DNA of 42,798 bases. Source: UBA6952 sp045562575 (lineage in GTDB: Bacteria; Chloroflexota; Dehalococcoidia; Lucifugimonadales; UBA6952). The notes under the pieces were generated by a model. It was not told where the DNA came from, did no database searches, and was given only the letters and a program-made list of their open reading frames with translations. The stretch lies in assembly GCA_045562575.1 (NCBI GenBank), contig JBJKVQ010000001.1:1-42798 (forward strand). Direction: 5' to 3'. Shown here piece after piece: positions 33,907 through 42,137 of the stretch. The position numbers were made by a program, and so were the translations under genes. Position 1 is the first letter of the stretch. Every line of letters begins with the position of its first letter.

Positions 33907-34294
33907 ACAAGATCGTTGGATAAGACAAGCACAGGCAGACCTGAATTCTGCAAAATCAAACCATGAATTGGGTATTTATAACTGGGTGTGTTTTATGTCC
34001 CAACAGACAGGAGAAAAAATTTTAACAGCATATCTTTACGGTAAAGGTGCAGAGGATGTCTGGGGACATTCTCTTGCAGATTTGTGCGAAGATGCTGTAA
34101 ATTTTGATCCTACATTTGAAATGATTAAATCTGTAGCAGTTTTACTTGATAAATATTATTTTCTCACCAGATATCCTTCTCAGATACCTGGTGGGATTTC
34201 TTCAGATATTTTTACTCAAGAAGAGTCATCTAAATCAATTGAAATTGCAGAAGAAGTTATTAACTTTGTTATTGATAGAATAGAAAATAGTTAA
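33896..34294 (+). CDS. HEPN-domain protein
   Basis: A 132-residue HEPN protein: RWIRQAQADLNSAKSNHELGIYNWVCFMSQQTGEKILTAY at the N-terminus matches the two-helix HEPN core, and LLDKYYFLTRYPSQIPGG near residues 84-101 matches the tRYPd segment of PF05168-type members. The RNase motif of toxin HEPN domains (Arg, 4-6 residues, His) is not seen. I chose the ATG at 33896, since AAGGT lies 9 bases upstream; the ATG at 33881 would add five residues. It is coupled to the MNT-like gene by an 11-base overlap. In toxin-antitoxin pairs HEPN is the toxin; here a binding or scaffold role is more likely. Confidence 0.82.
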   Translation: MKFEQDRWIRQAQADLNSAKSNHELGIYNWVCFMSQQTGEKILTAYLYGKGAEDVWGHSLADLCEDAVNFDPTFEMIKSVAVLLDKYYFLTRYPSQIPGGISSDIFTQEESSKSIEIAEEVINFVIDRIENS

Positions 34295-34312
34295 AATACA
34301 GGAGGTAATTGT

Positions 34313-35095
34313 ATGTCAGAAGAAGTGTTATATGAAGTTGATGGACATGTAGCTATAATCACATTAAATCGTCCCGAAAAGCATAATGCTATGAATCCAG
34401 ATTTAATCAAATTATTAAGAGAAACATTTAATAAAGCAAATCATGATCGCAATATACGATCAGTAGTTTTAACAGGTGCTGGTGATAGAGCTTTTTCAGC
34501 TGGTGCTGATTTAATTCATATGGCTACAAGAGAATCCTCAGATTTTGGTGAATCTTTTTGGTGGCCTGAACAACCAAAGGGTTGGGCACCTGATTTTTAC
34601 AAGCCAGTCGTTGCAGCAATAAATGGATATTGCTACGCAGCTGCAATGAACCTTATGTGCGAGGCTACAGATATACGTATTTGTGCTGATTCTGCTACAT
34701 TTTGCTATGCAGAAGTACTGCGAGGATTTAGTGGAGCAGGCCCAGCTTTAGGTTTGTTACCAAGACAAGTCCCTTATGCTAAAGCTATGGAATGGTTGAT
34801 GATGGGTAAGGTTTTTGGATCAGAAGAAGCACACTTGGCAGGTTTAATTAATGAAGTGGTACCATTAGGTGAGGTTAAATCTAGGGCACTGGAAGTTGCT
34901 AGAGAACTTGCAAAATTAGCTCCTATAGCAGTTAGGGCAATTAAAGAATCTGTTGTAAATGGTATTTCTATGGATACGCCTAATGCAGTGAAATACGCAA
35001 ATACAGTAGGTGTTTTAACTAAATATACAAAAGATGCTATAGAAGGTCCAAAGGCTTTTGCTGAAAAAAGAGAGCCAAAATATGAAGGAAGATAA
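34313..35095 (+). CDS. Enoyl-CoA hydratase/isomerase family protein
   Basis: A crotonase of 260 residues. VAIITLNRPEKHNAMN opens the fold at residues 13-28, and the oxyanion segment AFSAGADL near residue 63 is intact. However, the usual GGG-x-E turn reads AAAMN (NGYCYAAAMNLM), so the E144-position Glu is Asn, while Glu of the E164 position remains in YAEVLRGF. It is therefore unlikely to be a standard hydratase; isomerase, hydrolase or decarboxylase activity is more plausible. A GGAGG site precedes the ATG, which is 18 bases after the HEPN stop, so it appears to belong to the same transcript. Confidence 0.86.
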   Translation: MSEEVLYEVDGHVAIITLNRPEKHNAMNPDLIKLLRETFNKANHDRNIRSVVLTGAGDRAFSAGADLIHMATRESSDFGESFWWPEQPKGWAPDFYKPVVAAINGYCYAAAMNLMCEATDIRICADSATFCYAEVLRGFSGAGPALGLLPRQVPYAKAMEWLMMGKVFGSEEAHLAGLINEVVPLGEVKSRALEVARELAKLAPIAVRAIKESVVNGISMDTPNAVKYANTVGVLTKYTKDAIEGPKAFAEKREPKYEGR

Positions 35096-35118
35096 ATAAA
35101 TTTTTAAGGTTGGTTTTT

Positions 35119-35889
35119 ATGAATATATTTAGAATATTGCCAATAGCTATACTTTTAATATTTGCAATTGGGTGTGGGCTCAATCCCACAGGTAACTCTG
35201 ATGCAAATACGACTTCGACTGGTAGTACTAACAAAATACAGCATTCTGAAGATCGTCAACATGACGATAGAAGGCAAGATGACCACGAAAGGGCAATGGA
35301 AGAAATACGACAAGACCTGCATCATATATTTGAGAGAATGAATGAATTAAACAATCGAATGGATGAAATGAACCATGGAATGTTTCCTGTTATACAAGAT
35401 ATGGGTCCAATGCCGAATGTTATGCCACCTATGGGGAATGTGGGTAATCCTCCAATGAATCGACCTAATAATATGAATAGAGGATTGAGAGGGAATAATT
35501 CCAATAATCCTGAAATGACTATGAAACAAAGATATGAAAGAGGGATTGGTGCTTACAAAGGAAAAAATTATAAAGAGGTAATCAGTTTGTTTTCAGGTAT
35601 CATTAATAGCACTGATTTTGATGAGGCTACATTTGGTCATACAAGTAAAAAAGCTTATTTATATCGTGGTTTGGCATATTATGAACAACAACAATATACA
35701 GAATCATTAGAAGACTTAAATACTTACATAGAGTCAACACCAGTTGAGGATATTTGTTTATCTGAAGCACATAAAGGCCGATCATTAGTCTATTTAAGTA
35801 CTGGAAAAGAAACAGAAGCAACTGATGATTTTACTAAAGCAACTGCTCTTTCCAGTGGATTAACAAAAAACCCTTGTTTGTTATATTAA
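35119..35889 (+). CDS. Lipoprotein with TPR-like C-terminal domain
   Basis: A 256-residue exported protein. It has a signal peptide with hydrophobic core PIAILLIFAIG, followed by Cys19 in a lipobox-like AIGC, so it is a probable lipoprotein. A charged coiled-coil segment (about residues 45-85, rich in D, H, R, E) follows, then a Met/Pro/Asn-rich linker (about 88-130). The C-terminal half has tetratricopeptide-like helices (RGLAYYEQQQYTESLEDLNTYI near 180-200; GRSLVYLSTGKETEATDDFTKA near 217-238). I chose the ATG at 35119 because AAGGT lies upstream; the TTG at 35110 is less likely. It is the last gene of the run and the only exported one. Confidence 0.82.
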   Translation: MNIFRILPIAILLIFAIGCGLNPTGNSDANTTSTGSTNKIQHSEDRQHDDRRQDDHERAMEEIRQDLHHIFERMNELNNRMDEMNHGMFPVIQDMGPMPNVMPPMGNVGNPPMNRPNNMNRGLRGNNSNNPEMTMKQRYERGIGAYKGKNYKEVISLFSGIINSTDFDEATFGHTSKKAYLYRGLAYYEQQQYTESLEDLNTYIESTPVEDICLSEAHKGRSLVYLSTGKETEATDDFTKATALSSGLTKNPCLLY

Positions 35890-35897
35890 TTTAATTT

Positions 35898-37154
35898 TTA
35901 CGAATAGTATTTTTTGGGTTCTTTCGTAAACAGCAAAGAAATTGCTGAAATAATTGCTATTATTGTAAGTAATGGAAAGACTAGGTCGTAACTTTTGGTT
36001 ATATCGTATATTATACCTGAACTTAATCCTCCTAATGCCATTCCTGCATTCATAAATAGGTCTCCGATACCCCTGATAGAACCTATCGCTACTCTTCCAA
36101 AGTAATTTGGCAGTGTGATAAGTGCTATTGTCCAGGTACCTCCAAGTCCAAATCCAAATACAAGAGCTGCTAAAAATGCCATAGCTGTATTATCAGCAAA
36201 TAAAAATATCAATGCACCGATACCAGTAAAAAATGCAGTTAAGCTACCACGAATATTTGATTTTATTTTTTCAGAAATTATTCCCCATAATAATCCGCCT
36301 AACCCTGTACCTATAGCTAAAACTGTAATTGCAAAAGCAGCTGTCATAGGTTGTAATCCATTGGCGATTAATAATGCAGAAATATGAAAATTCACACTTG
36401 TATGTACAAATGCTAACAGAAACATATTTATACATAGGATCCAGAGTATTGGTGAAGACAACGATTCTTTTAAGGTCCATGATCCTGAGGTTTCAATATC
36501 ATTGTATTGTTCATTAGTTGTATTCATAGGATCTGGGTTTATATTAAAATTTTCCGGTTTAGATATTATAAACAGAAGGGAAGGGATTGCTCCTATAATC
36601 CATACTGTTACACCTAACCATAACCATGCTTCTCTCCAACCTACGGTATCAATTAAAAATTGGGAATATACTGGAATTAATCCCATACCTATAGAAGTTA
36701 TAAGTATAGATATTCCGTTAGCCCTACCTCTTCTTCTTATAAACCAGCGCGAAACTACTGTTGTACCTGAATTCATTATTGGCGCAACAAAGAGTAAACG
36801 AGCGATTCCAAATAAAATATAAAAACTGAGTGGGGTAACCCAGTAATTCAAGAATATAAGCGATATACCCATTATTAGTAGTGATATGGATAAGACAAAT
36901 TTATCGCCTTTGCGATCAATGATCCATCCACTAACAGGTGCTAGCGTTATAGCAATTAAGCCGGCTATTGTTGGAGCTCCAATAATTAAGGTCCTACTCC
37001 AACCAAGTTCATTAGCCATTGGGGTAACAAAAACTGATAAGGTTAGTGCTGATGCAGCACATGCTGCAATTGTAGCAATCCCTGATGATAAAAGTATTAT
37101 CCACCCGTAGTAAAATGGCGTTATTTTAATTAAAAAATGGCTAAATTGATTCAT
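35898..37154 (-). CDS. MFS transporter (monocarboxylate/OFA-like)
   Basis: Major facilitator of 418 residues with about 12 hydrophobic segments. It opens with ITPFYYGWIILLSSG, the same start as its paralogues at 13598 and 23004. GWIIDRKGDK is the loop 2-3 motif and GWSRTLIIGAPTIAGL follows the first helix. The substrate is unknown. No ribosome site is visible and the upstream DNA is very AT-rich (TACATTAATTT directly before the ATG), so a leaderless transcript is possible but less clear than for the 13598 gene. It is convergent with the lipoprotein gene, 8 bases apart. Confidence 0.84.
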   Translation of the reverse strand: MNQFSHFLIKITPFYYGWIILLSSGIATIAACAASALTLSVFVTPMANELGWSRTLIIGAPTIAGLIAITLAPVSGWIIDRKGDKFVLSISLLIMGISLIFLNYWVTPLSFYILFGIARLLFVAPIMNSGTTVVSRWFIRRRGRANGISILITSIGMGLIPVYSQFLIDTVGWREAWLWLGVTVWIIGAIPSLLFIISKPENFNINPDPMNTTNEQYNDIETSGSWTLKESLSSPILWILCINMFLLAFVHTSVNFHISALLIANGLQPMTAAFAITVLAIGTGLGGLLWGIISEKIKSNIRGSLTAFFTGIGALIFLFADNTAMAFLAALVFGFGLGGTWTIALITLPNYFGRVAIGSIRGIGDLFMNAGMALGGLSSGIIYDITKSYDLVFPLLTIIAIISAISLLFTKEPKKYYS

Positions 37155-37262
37155 AAATTAATGTAATATATTTTTATATTTAATGTATAAATAATAATAA
37201 AAAATGCAATAATACTATAAATTTTCTTCATATTAATGCAATAGTTATAATTCAAGAAGGTG

Positions 37263-38384
37263 TTAAAACATTCTTCCTTGAGGTTCAATTCCTAGGAAGA
37301 ATTGTCCCGCTGTTTCATAATGTGATAAACGTCCTTGAATTTGTTGGGTAATAGCATGTGCGTCTTGAAATTTTCTTTGAATAGGGTTCCCTTCAAATAT
37401 TGAACTCGCCCCACAGATTGTATAAGCCATATTTACAACTTCTGCTGATTGTCTTATTGCGTGTGTGCTTGCTAGTCTTAATTCTATACGGTCTTCTATT
37501 TCAAGCTTTCCGTTACTTCTAGCTTGATTCCAAACATTCTCTGCTTTCTGTAATACAAATGCATTTGACGAACCCCATAAAGCTTCTGCCTGTCCTATTT
37601 CACGTTGTGTTGCAGATTGATCTTGTAGTAACTGTTGTTCTTGAGGTACCTTCGTTTTTGATATTTCAATTGCTTTGTCTAATGCCCCTCTTGCTACACC
37701 TAATGCCACAGATGCAAATCCAGAAGCGAAGAGTAAATTCTTCGGTATTACATAGAGCCCACCCTTTTCTTCTGTTTCACTAAATTCAGGAAATGTATAT
37801 TTCTCTGGTACAAAAAAGTCATTTACTTCAAAGCTAAAACTTCCTGTTCCTTTTAATCCATTCACTTGCCAAACGTCAAAAAAATTCACATCCTTTTGAG
37901 GAATCATCATATTAATTTTTTTTGTTGGATCTTTATTTTCAATTGTTGAAATCGCTATAACCCATGTAGCATGTTGAGACCCACTACTGAAATTCCATCT
38001 TCCTGTTAATCTATATCCACCTTCAGTCGGAATTGCATTAGCGTATTGTGTTGGACCATTGCATAAGATAGCTCTTTGATCACTCCAAATCTCTTCAGCT
38101 AATGTTTTAGGCATAATTGCAGAATTTGTAGATAGAATATTATTCTGATTGAAACACCAACCCATACTTCCATCTGCTTTAGAAATCTCTTGTACAAGAG
38201 ATAGGTAGTCTAGATAGTCAATTTCTCCACCTTTATATGTTTTAGGTATAAGTAGCCTGAAAAATCCCTTTTGCGCCATTTCGTTAATCAATTGATCAGG
38301 GATCTTTCTATCCGCATTTATATTTGGAGATTGTTCAGCAATTTTTTGAGTTATTTCACCTACATTTAAATTAGTATTTATCAT
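37263..38384 (-). CDS. Acyl-CoA-dehydrogenase-fold flavin monooxygenase (group D-like)
   Basis: A 373-residue protein of the acyl-CoA dehydrogenase fold. It fits the flavin-dependent monooxygenase branch (HsaA, p-hydroxyphenylacetate hydroxylase C2, DszC) better than true dehydrogenases. The segment RLTGRWNFSSGSQHATWVIA near residues 124-143 is typical of that branch. There is no acyl-CoA-type catalytic Glu motif that I can identify. Such enzymes hydroxylate aromatic or heterocyclic compounds with FMNH2 or FADH2 from a separate reductase, not seen here. An AGGA site lies 10 bases before the ATG. A true acyl-CoA dehydrogenase role cannot be excluded. Confidence 0.8.
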   Translation of the reverse strand: MINTNLNVGEITQKIAEQSPNINADRKIPDQLINEMAQKGFFRLLIPKTYKGGEIDYLDYLSLVQEISKADGSMGWCFNQNNILSTNSAIMPKTLAEEIWSDQRAILCNGPTQYANAIPTEGGYRLTGRWNFSSGSQHATWVIAISTIENKDPTKKINMMIPQKDVNFFDVWQVNGLKGTGSFSFEVNDFFVPEKYTFPEFSETEEKGGLYVIPKNLLFASGFASVALGVARGALDKAIEISKTKVPQEQQLLQDQSATQREIGQAEALWGSSNAFVLQKAENVWNQARSNGKLEIEDRIELRLASTHAIRQSAEVVNMAYTICGASSIFEGNPIQRKFQDAHAITQQIQGRLSHYETAGQFFLGIEPQGRMF

Positions 38385-38489
38385 GATTTCAGTCCTGTTT
38401 TATTAGTATTTTGTAGCATACTCTTAATTAGATATTTTTCAAGTAGTGTATAATTATGTAATAAATCTATTAGCTGTAATAATTTTAAA

Positions 38490-38672
38490 ATGAATAATTC
38501 ATCAAAAGATAATTGTATCGATAATAATAAAAAAAATACAAGTAAGTCATATGATCCAAATTCTATGGGTTATGAATCTGCTGAAGTTGGTCACTTGTTA
38601 GTTGATCCAGCTAATTATCATGAAATAAATCATGAGATTAAGGAGAAAAAAAATAATTCAAACAATAAATAA
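38490..38672 (+). CDS. Hypothetical small hydrophilic protein
   Basis: A 60-residue open frame, low in hydrophobic residues and rich in Asn and Lys at both ends. The middle (GYESAEVGHLLVDPANYHEINHEI, roughly residues 27-50) looks ordered and protein-like. TATAAT at 38449-38454 could be a -10 box with a leader of about 30 bases. No ribosome site precedes the ATG. I recognise no family. It is convergent with the DUF445 gene. The Asn/Lys-rich ends may simply reflect AT-rich DNA, so a chance ORF is possible. Confidence 0.4.
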   Translation: MNNSSKDNCIDNNKKNTSKSYDPNSMGYESAEVGHLLVDPANYHEINHEIKEKKNNSNNK

Positions 38673-38701
38673 ATTGTTTATGTTACTTGTTTCTATATTG
38701 T

Positions 38702-39403
38702 TTAAAATAATGAAATAGATGTATTTAAAATACTAGTGATTAATCCTATAAGTCCACCAAAAACTCCACCCCATACTACAAGCCAACCTAGATGATGTCG
38801 AATCATATCTTGTACGATTTCTTTAACCATCTGTGGTGTAAGTTCGTTTAATCTTGTATCAATAATACTTTCTATTTTTTCTAACAAATCCGTAGTTATA
38901 TTTTCAGAGATATTATCTGTTTTTATATTATCTATGACATCACCAACAACAAGTTTGAGTTTTTCTATTATAGGTTCTTTGAGCACATTTAAGGCGCTTT
39001 TACCACCAACCATAGCGAGCATTCCACCAAATGAAGATTCTACAATTCCGTCCTTGAGGTGCTCAAATATTTGATCATAATCAACTTTATTAGCAATATT
39101 TTCAGGAGATAAAATATTTTCATATTCTTGAAAAAAGTTTTTAACTCTTTCTTCAGTAAAAAATTCTTGTACAATTAATCTTTTAATGCCAATTTTAAAG
39201 TCTTCAAATCGATTAGGAATCACCCCAGATCCATAAATGAGTGGAATTTTGTCAAATAACATATATACAGCAAGCCAATTGGTTACTCCACCAGCAAGTG
39301 AAAACAATCCAGTTGTAAATATAATATTGCTATAAACTGGTGAATAATATCCACCTATCATTACAATAAAGGCGATTATATTTGTAGATCTATTTTTATT
39401 CAT
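38702..39403 (-). CDS. DUF445 family membrane protein
   Basis: A 233-residue DUF445 (YheB/YjiN-like) protein. Hydrophobic segments lie at both ends. Near the N-terminus the family signature GGVTNWLAVYMLFDKIPLIYGSGVIPNR is followed by the amphipathic helical middle (EDFKIGIKRLIVQEFFTEERVKNF). The short length, with one N-terminal and one C-terminal span, matches the bacterial YheB-type form. The function of the family is unknown. It starts 9 bases after the MaoC-like subunit gene without a clear ribosome site, so it probably rides on that transcript. Confidence 0.85.
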   Translation of the reverse strand: MNKNRSTNIIAFIVMIGGYYSPVYSNIIFTTGLFSLAGGVTNWLAVYMLFDKIPLIYGSGVIPNRFEDFKIGIKRLIVQEFFTEERVKNFFQEYENILSPENIANKVDYDQIFEHLKDGIVESSFGGMLAMVGGKSALNVLKEPIIEKLKLVVGDVIDNIKTDNISENITTDLLEKIESIIDTRLNELTPQMVKEIVQDMIRHHLGWLVVWGGVFGGLIGLITSILNTSISLF

Positions 39404-39412
39404 ATATTGAAA

Positions 39413-39895
39413 TTAGGATGGTCGTTGGAAAGGATAAGGAACTCCCTTACCATCTTTTATTGGTAAAACTGCAGTTGCTTTACCTGGGCATGCTTCTACA
39501 TTATCTTGGTTTCTCAAACCTATTTCTAATTCAACAACACCCATACCATCTTTTTCATATTTATCTGTAACTTTCCCCCAAGTCGTAATTAGATCTCCAG
39601 GAACGTTCATAGATCTATGTTGAAAACTAATTTTCCATAACCAACCTTCCAAACCAACCCAATCTTTCACTAATTGGCAAAGAATTTGTTGCTTCCAACT
39701 TCCGTTAATTAATACATTAGGAAGTTTTTCATGGTCTAACGAAAAAGGATGGTCATAATGTATACGGTGCCAATTTTCTTGTGAGGCACTCCATCTCATT
39801 ATATGAGCTTGTGTCATTGGGCCTTTAATAACATTCGGAATATCCATACCTACTTCTATATCATCAAAGTAAACCTGTTTATTTGTTGTAGTCAT
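39413..39895 (-). CDS. MaoC-like hydratase, catalytic-type subunit
   Basis: A single hot-dog domain of 160 residues. The active-site segment ASQENWHRIHYDHPFS near residues 33-48 matches the N-x-H-R-I-H-Y-D form found in itaconyl/mesaconyl-CoA hydratase-like and HTD2-like members, rather than the GD-x-N-P-I-H form of simple MaoC. LINGSWKQQILCQLVKDW follows. It should hydrate an enoyl-CoA or enoyl-ACP, or dehydrate the reverse, as a heterodimer with the product of the adjacent gene. An AGGAGA site precedes the ATG. It is 9 bases downstream of its partner gene. Confidence 0.85.
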   Translation of the reverse strand: MTTTNKQVYFDDIEVGMDIPNVIKGPMTQAHIMRWSASQENWHRIHYDHPFSLDHEKLPNVLINGSWKQQILCQLVKDWVGLEGWLWKISFQHRSMNVPGDLITTWGKVTDKYEKDGMGVVELEIGLRNQDNVEACPGKATAVLPIKDGKGVPYPFQRPS

Positions 39896-39904
39896 TATTT
39901 TCTC

Positions 39905-40444
39905 CTATCGTCTGATGGAAGTACTTCGAGAAATCAATAATAATTCCCCCTTATCATTACGTACTTCTGTTTCACTAATAATAAATACCATAGGACCAGA
40001 ACGGCCATCTTTTTCAAGTATGTCAACTACTTTAGTTACTGAAGAGGTTTTTTCTCCTATTTTCATATATTTGAAAAACTCAATTTCATTACCACCGTTT
40101 AACATACGAGGTATGTGTGATAAATCCATTTTTGCTCCAGTGCCCTCAACAGCACTCATTAGAGCATCAAATTCAGGATTTTTTTCAAATCCTTCACTCA
40201 AGGAGTCTGAAGATCCAAGAGGCCTTCGATTCATACTTAGGGGGAACAATGGAGGGCATACTATGCCTTCATACCGAGTGGATTTTGCAAACTCTTCATC
40301 ATAATAAATAGGGTCTTCATCCATAATTGCGTGAATAAAGCGTCTGTGTTCAGATATATTTGCTTCCATGTTTGATTCTACAGGAGTACTTGCTACACCA
40401 ATATGTGATTTCATTGCAGGCGTAATATTACTTTTTTCAGACAT
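39905..40444 (-). CDS. FAS1-like/MaoC N-terminal dehydratase subunit
   Basis: A 179-residue hot-dog protein matching the FAS1-like dehydratase N-terminal domain. DEDPIYYDEEFAKSTRYEGIVCPPLFP near residues 37-63 and FFKYMKIGEKTSSVTKVVDI near 123-142 are the landmarks. It normally pairs with a catalytic MaoC half to form one double-hot-dog unit, as in ChsH1-ChsH2 type hydratases. It is the first gene of the MaoC pair, with AAGGAG before the ATG. The substrate is likely a branched or unusual enoyl-CoA, which is an inference from family examples. Confidence 0.85.
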   Translation of the reverse strand: MSEKSNITPAMKSHIGVASTPVESNMEANISEHRRFIHAIMDEDPIYYDEEFAKSTRYEGIVCPPLFPLSMNRRPLGSSDSLSEGFEKNPEFDALMSAVEGTGAKMDLSHIPRMLNGGNEIEFFKYMKIGEKTSSVTKVVDILEKDGRSGPMVFIISETEVRNDKGELLLISRSTSIRR

Positions 40445-40534
40445 AGTTACTTCTCCTTATATTTTATTCATGAATCTTACTTATTTGTGTCCAAGAATCA
40501 TAGACAAGAAAGATTCAAAAAACAAGTAAATTTA

Positions 40535-41734
40535 TTATTTTACATACCATAATTTTCTTAGTAAAAGGGTTACTAGTGCTGTAATACACAATCCTATGAT
40601 TACTTGTACTAACATTGCAGTTGGTGCATCAAATGTGTTGGAAATAAAACCAGCTGTTAACAATCCTAGAGGTAAACCATAAATTGCAAGAGATCGTACT
40701 CCCATTACTCTACCTCGCATTTTTGCTGGTGTTATTTTTATTAATAAAGTTGCCATCGTAACCATTACATAGGATTGAAAAATTCCTATACTAAAAAGGA
40801 TAGCCATGAATATATTTACATTAGTTGTAAATATCAATAAAGTACCTAAACCATGCCAAGCAAAAGATGATAGTAATAAAAATCTTCCACCTCGTTGAAA
40901 TTTTGTAAAAGCAGCTATACTTAATGATCCTAAAAAGGCCCCTGTAAATAAACTTGCTATTAATCGACCAAGACCATCAGGTCCAATAAATAGAATTTCT
41001 TTGGCAAATACAGTAAGTAAAACATCTTTCATTGATAACATTGTGAAGTTAACTATAAAGGCCATAATTAAAAGCCCACATATTACTTGGTTCATCTTTA
41101 TATATGTACTAACTTTTTTTAGATTTTCCCACATGGAAAATTGATTTGAGCGAGAATTTGATTTGGGTAAAATTAGCATGTATCCCGTTATTATTGAACA
41201 GGTATATACACCAACAATTAAAATATAGGCTGCAGAAATTCCGTAATATTTTAAAAGTAGTCCACCAAATAGTGGTCCTAATATATTCATCAGATCAGTT
41301 GTTGTACGGGTTAAACCTATTGCATTGGCAAAGAGGTTGGGTTGAATTACATCTGCAGTTAAGACTTCTCTCATAATATTTCTAAAAGACCTTGCAAGAC
41401 CAGATATAGTAATAATAACAAATAAGTGCCAAACTTCTAATAGATCTGTAATGGCCAGAATAAGAAGAATAAATGACATAAACGCAAATACAAAACGGCC
41501 AATCAGTAATAAGGTTTTATGATTATATTTATCTACCCATACACCATAAAATGGAGAAGCAAGCGTTCCTAAAAATCTAAGAGCTGCGAAGACACCTAAA
41601 AGGGCTGGGTTTTCTGTTCTTTCTAACACAACCCAAGCGAGTACAAGCATCTCTGCAATATCTCCAATTTGTAGAAAGGATTCACCAAATAGAAAATAAC
41701 GGAAATTTTTTTGTTTGAATGATCTTAAAAGCAT
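40535..41734 (-). CDS. MFS transporter (MFS_3/DHA3-like exporter)
   Basis: Major facilitator of 399 residues with about 12 hydrophobic segments. It starts with LLRSFKQKNFRYFLFGESFLQIGDIAEMLVLAWVV, the pattern of the MFS_3 / enterobactin exporter-like group. GVWVDKYNHK is the loop 2-3 motif. R-x-F-R-N-I-M-R-E (LARSFRNIMREVLTADV) is the typical cytoplasmic segment of that group. Export of a small molecule is likely from the family. A TATAAA box ends about 10 bases before the ATG, which again suggests a very short or absent leader. It stands apart from other genes. Confidence 0.86.
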   Translation of the reverse strand: MLLRSFKQKNFRYFLFGESFLQIGDIAEMLVLAWVVLERTENPALLGVFAALRFLGTLASPFYGVWVDKYNHKTLLLIGRFVFAFMSFILLILAITDLLEVWHLFVIITISGLARSFRNIMREVLTADVIQPNLFANAIGLTRTTTDLMNILGPLFGGLLLKYYGISAAYILIVGVYTCSIITGYMLILPKSNSRSNQFSMWENLKKVSTYIKMNQVICGLLIMAFIVNFTMLSMKDVLLTVFAKEILFIGPDGLGRLIASLFTGAFLGSLSIAAFTKFQRGGRFLLLSSFAWHGLGTLLIFTTNVNIFMAILFSIGIFQSYVMVTMATLLIKITPAKMRGRVMGVRSLAIYGLPLGLLTAGFISNTFDAPTAMLVQVIIGLCITALVTLLLRKLWYVK

Positions 41735-42137
41735 ACAAGTAGTTTTATACGATATTTAGTTTCTTGGCTAGTAGAAACGACTTTACTCTATAGCTATTTT
41801 AGGGGTTAATCTCATATTTTCTGCTAATCTTACCAGATGTTTTTCAACAACTTCACCAATAAGATTTTTTGTTATGATGTCAAACTTCAAATTTAACATC
41901 GTATTGTTTCAAATCCCAACGATGAATGCATAACCCATTTCCTAAGAGTTGTGGTTCAATGTTGCCATGTTTGTCTTCTTCAGAGTTTCTGTTTAGATGA
42001 AAAGTATCATATAATATAACAAAAGATTTGCTATGGTTTTTAAGATAATAAAAAGTAGCAAAAAGTCCAAATATTTGGATGAATTTTATTAATCTTATTA
42101 ATGTTTTTTGTTAACAATTAATTAATTTTTTATACAT
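41735..42137. other. Gene-poor stretch with two overlapping minus-strand open frames
   Basis: No confident gene lies in these 403 bases. On the minus strand one frame is open from about 42112 to a stop at 41880-41882 without a usable start codon, and ends GLCIHRWDLKQYDVKFEV. A second frame, shifted by one base, runs from ATG 41899 to a stop at 41783-41785 and encodes 38 residues (MLNLKFDIITKNLIGEV and onward). The two join smoothly in sense, so this may be a frameshifted remnant of one gene. The right end is the AT-rich region upstream of the photolyase gene. Confidence 0.4.

Noticed and set aside
33411..33959. A 182-codon open frame on the minus strand
   Set aside because: It lies antisense to the NHL, MNT-like and HEPN genes, which have clear family motifs and ribosome sites. 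Its translation resembles no known family.
39915..40304. A 129-codon open frame on the plus strand
   Set aside because: Antisense to the FAS1-like dehydratase subunit, which has recognisable conserved segments.
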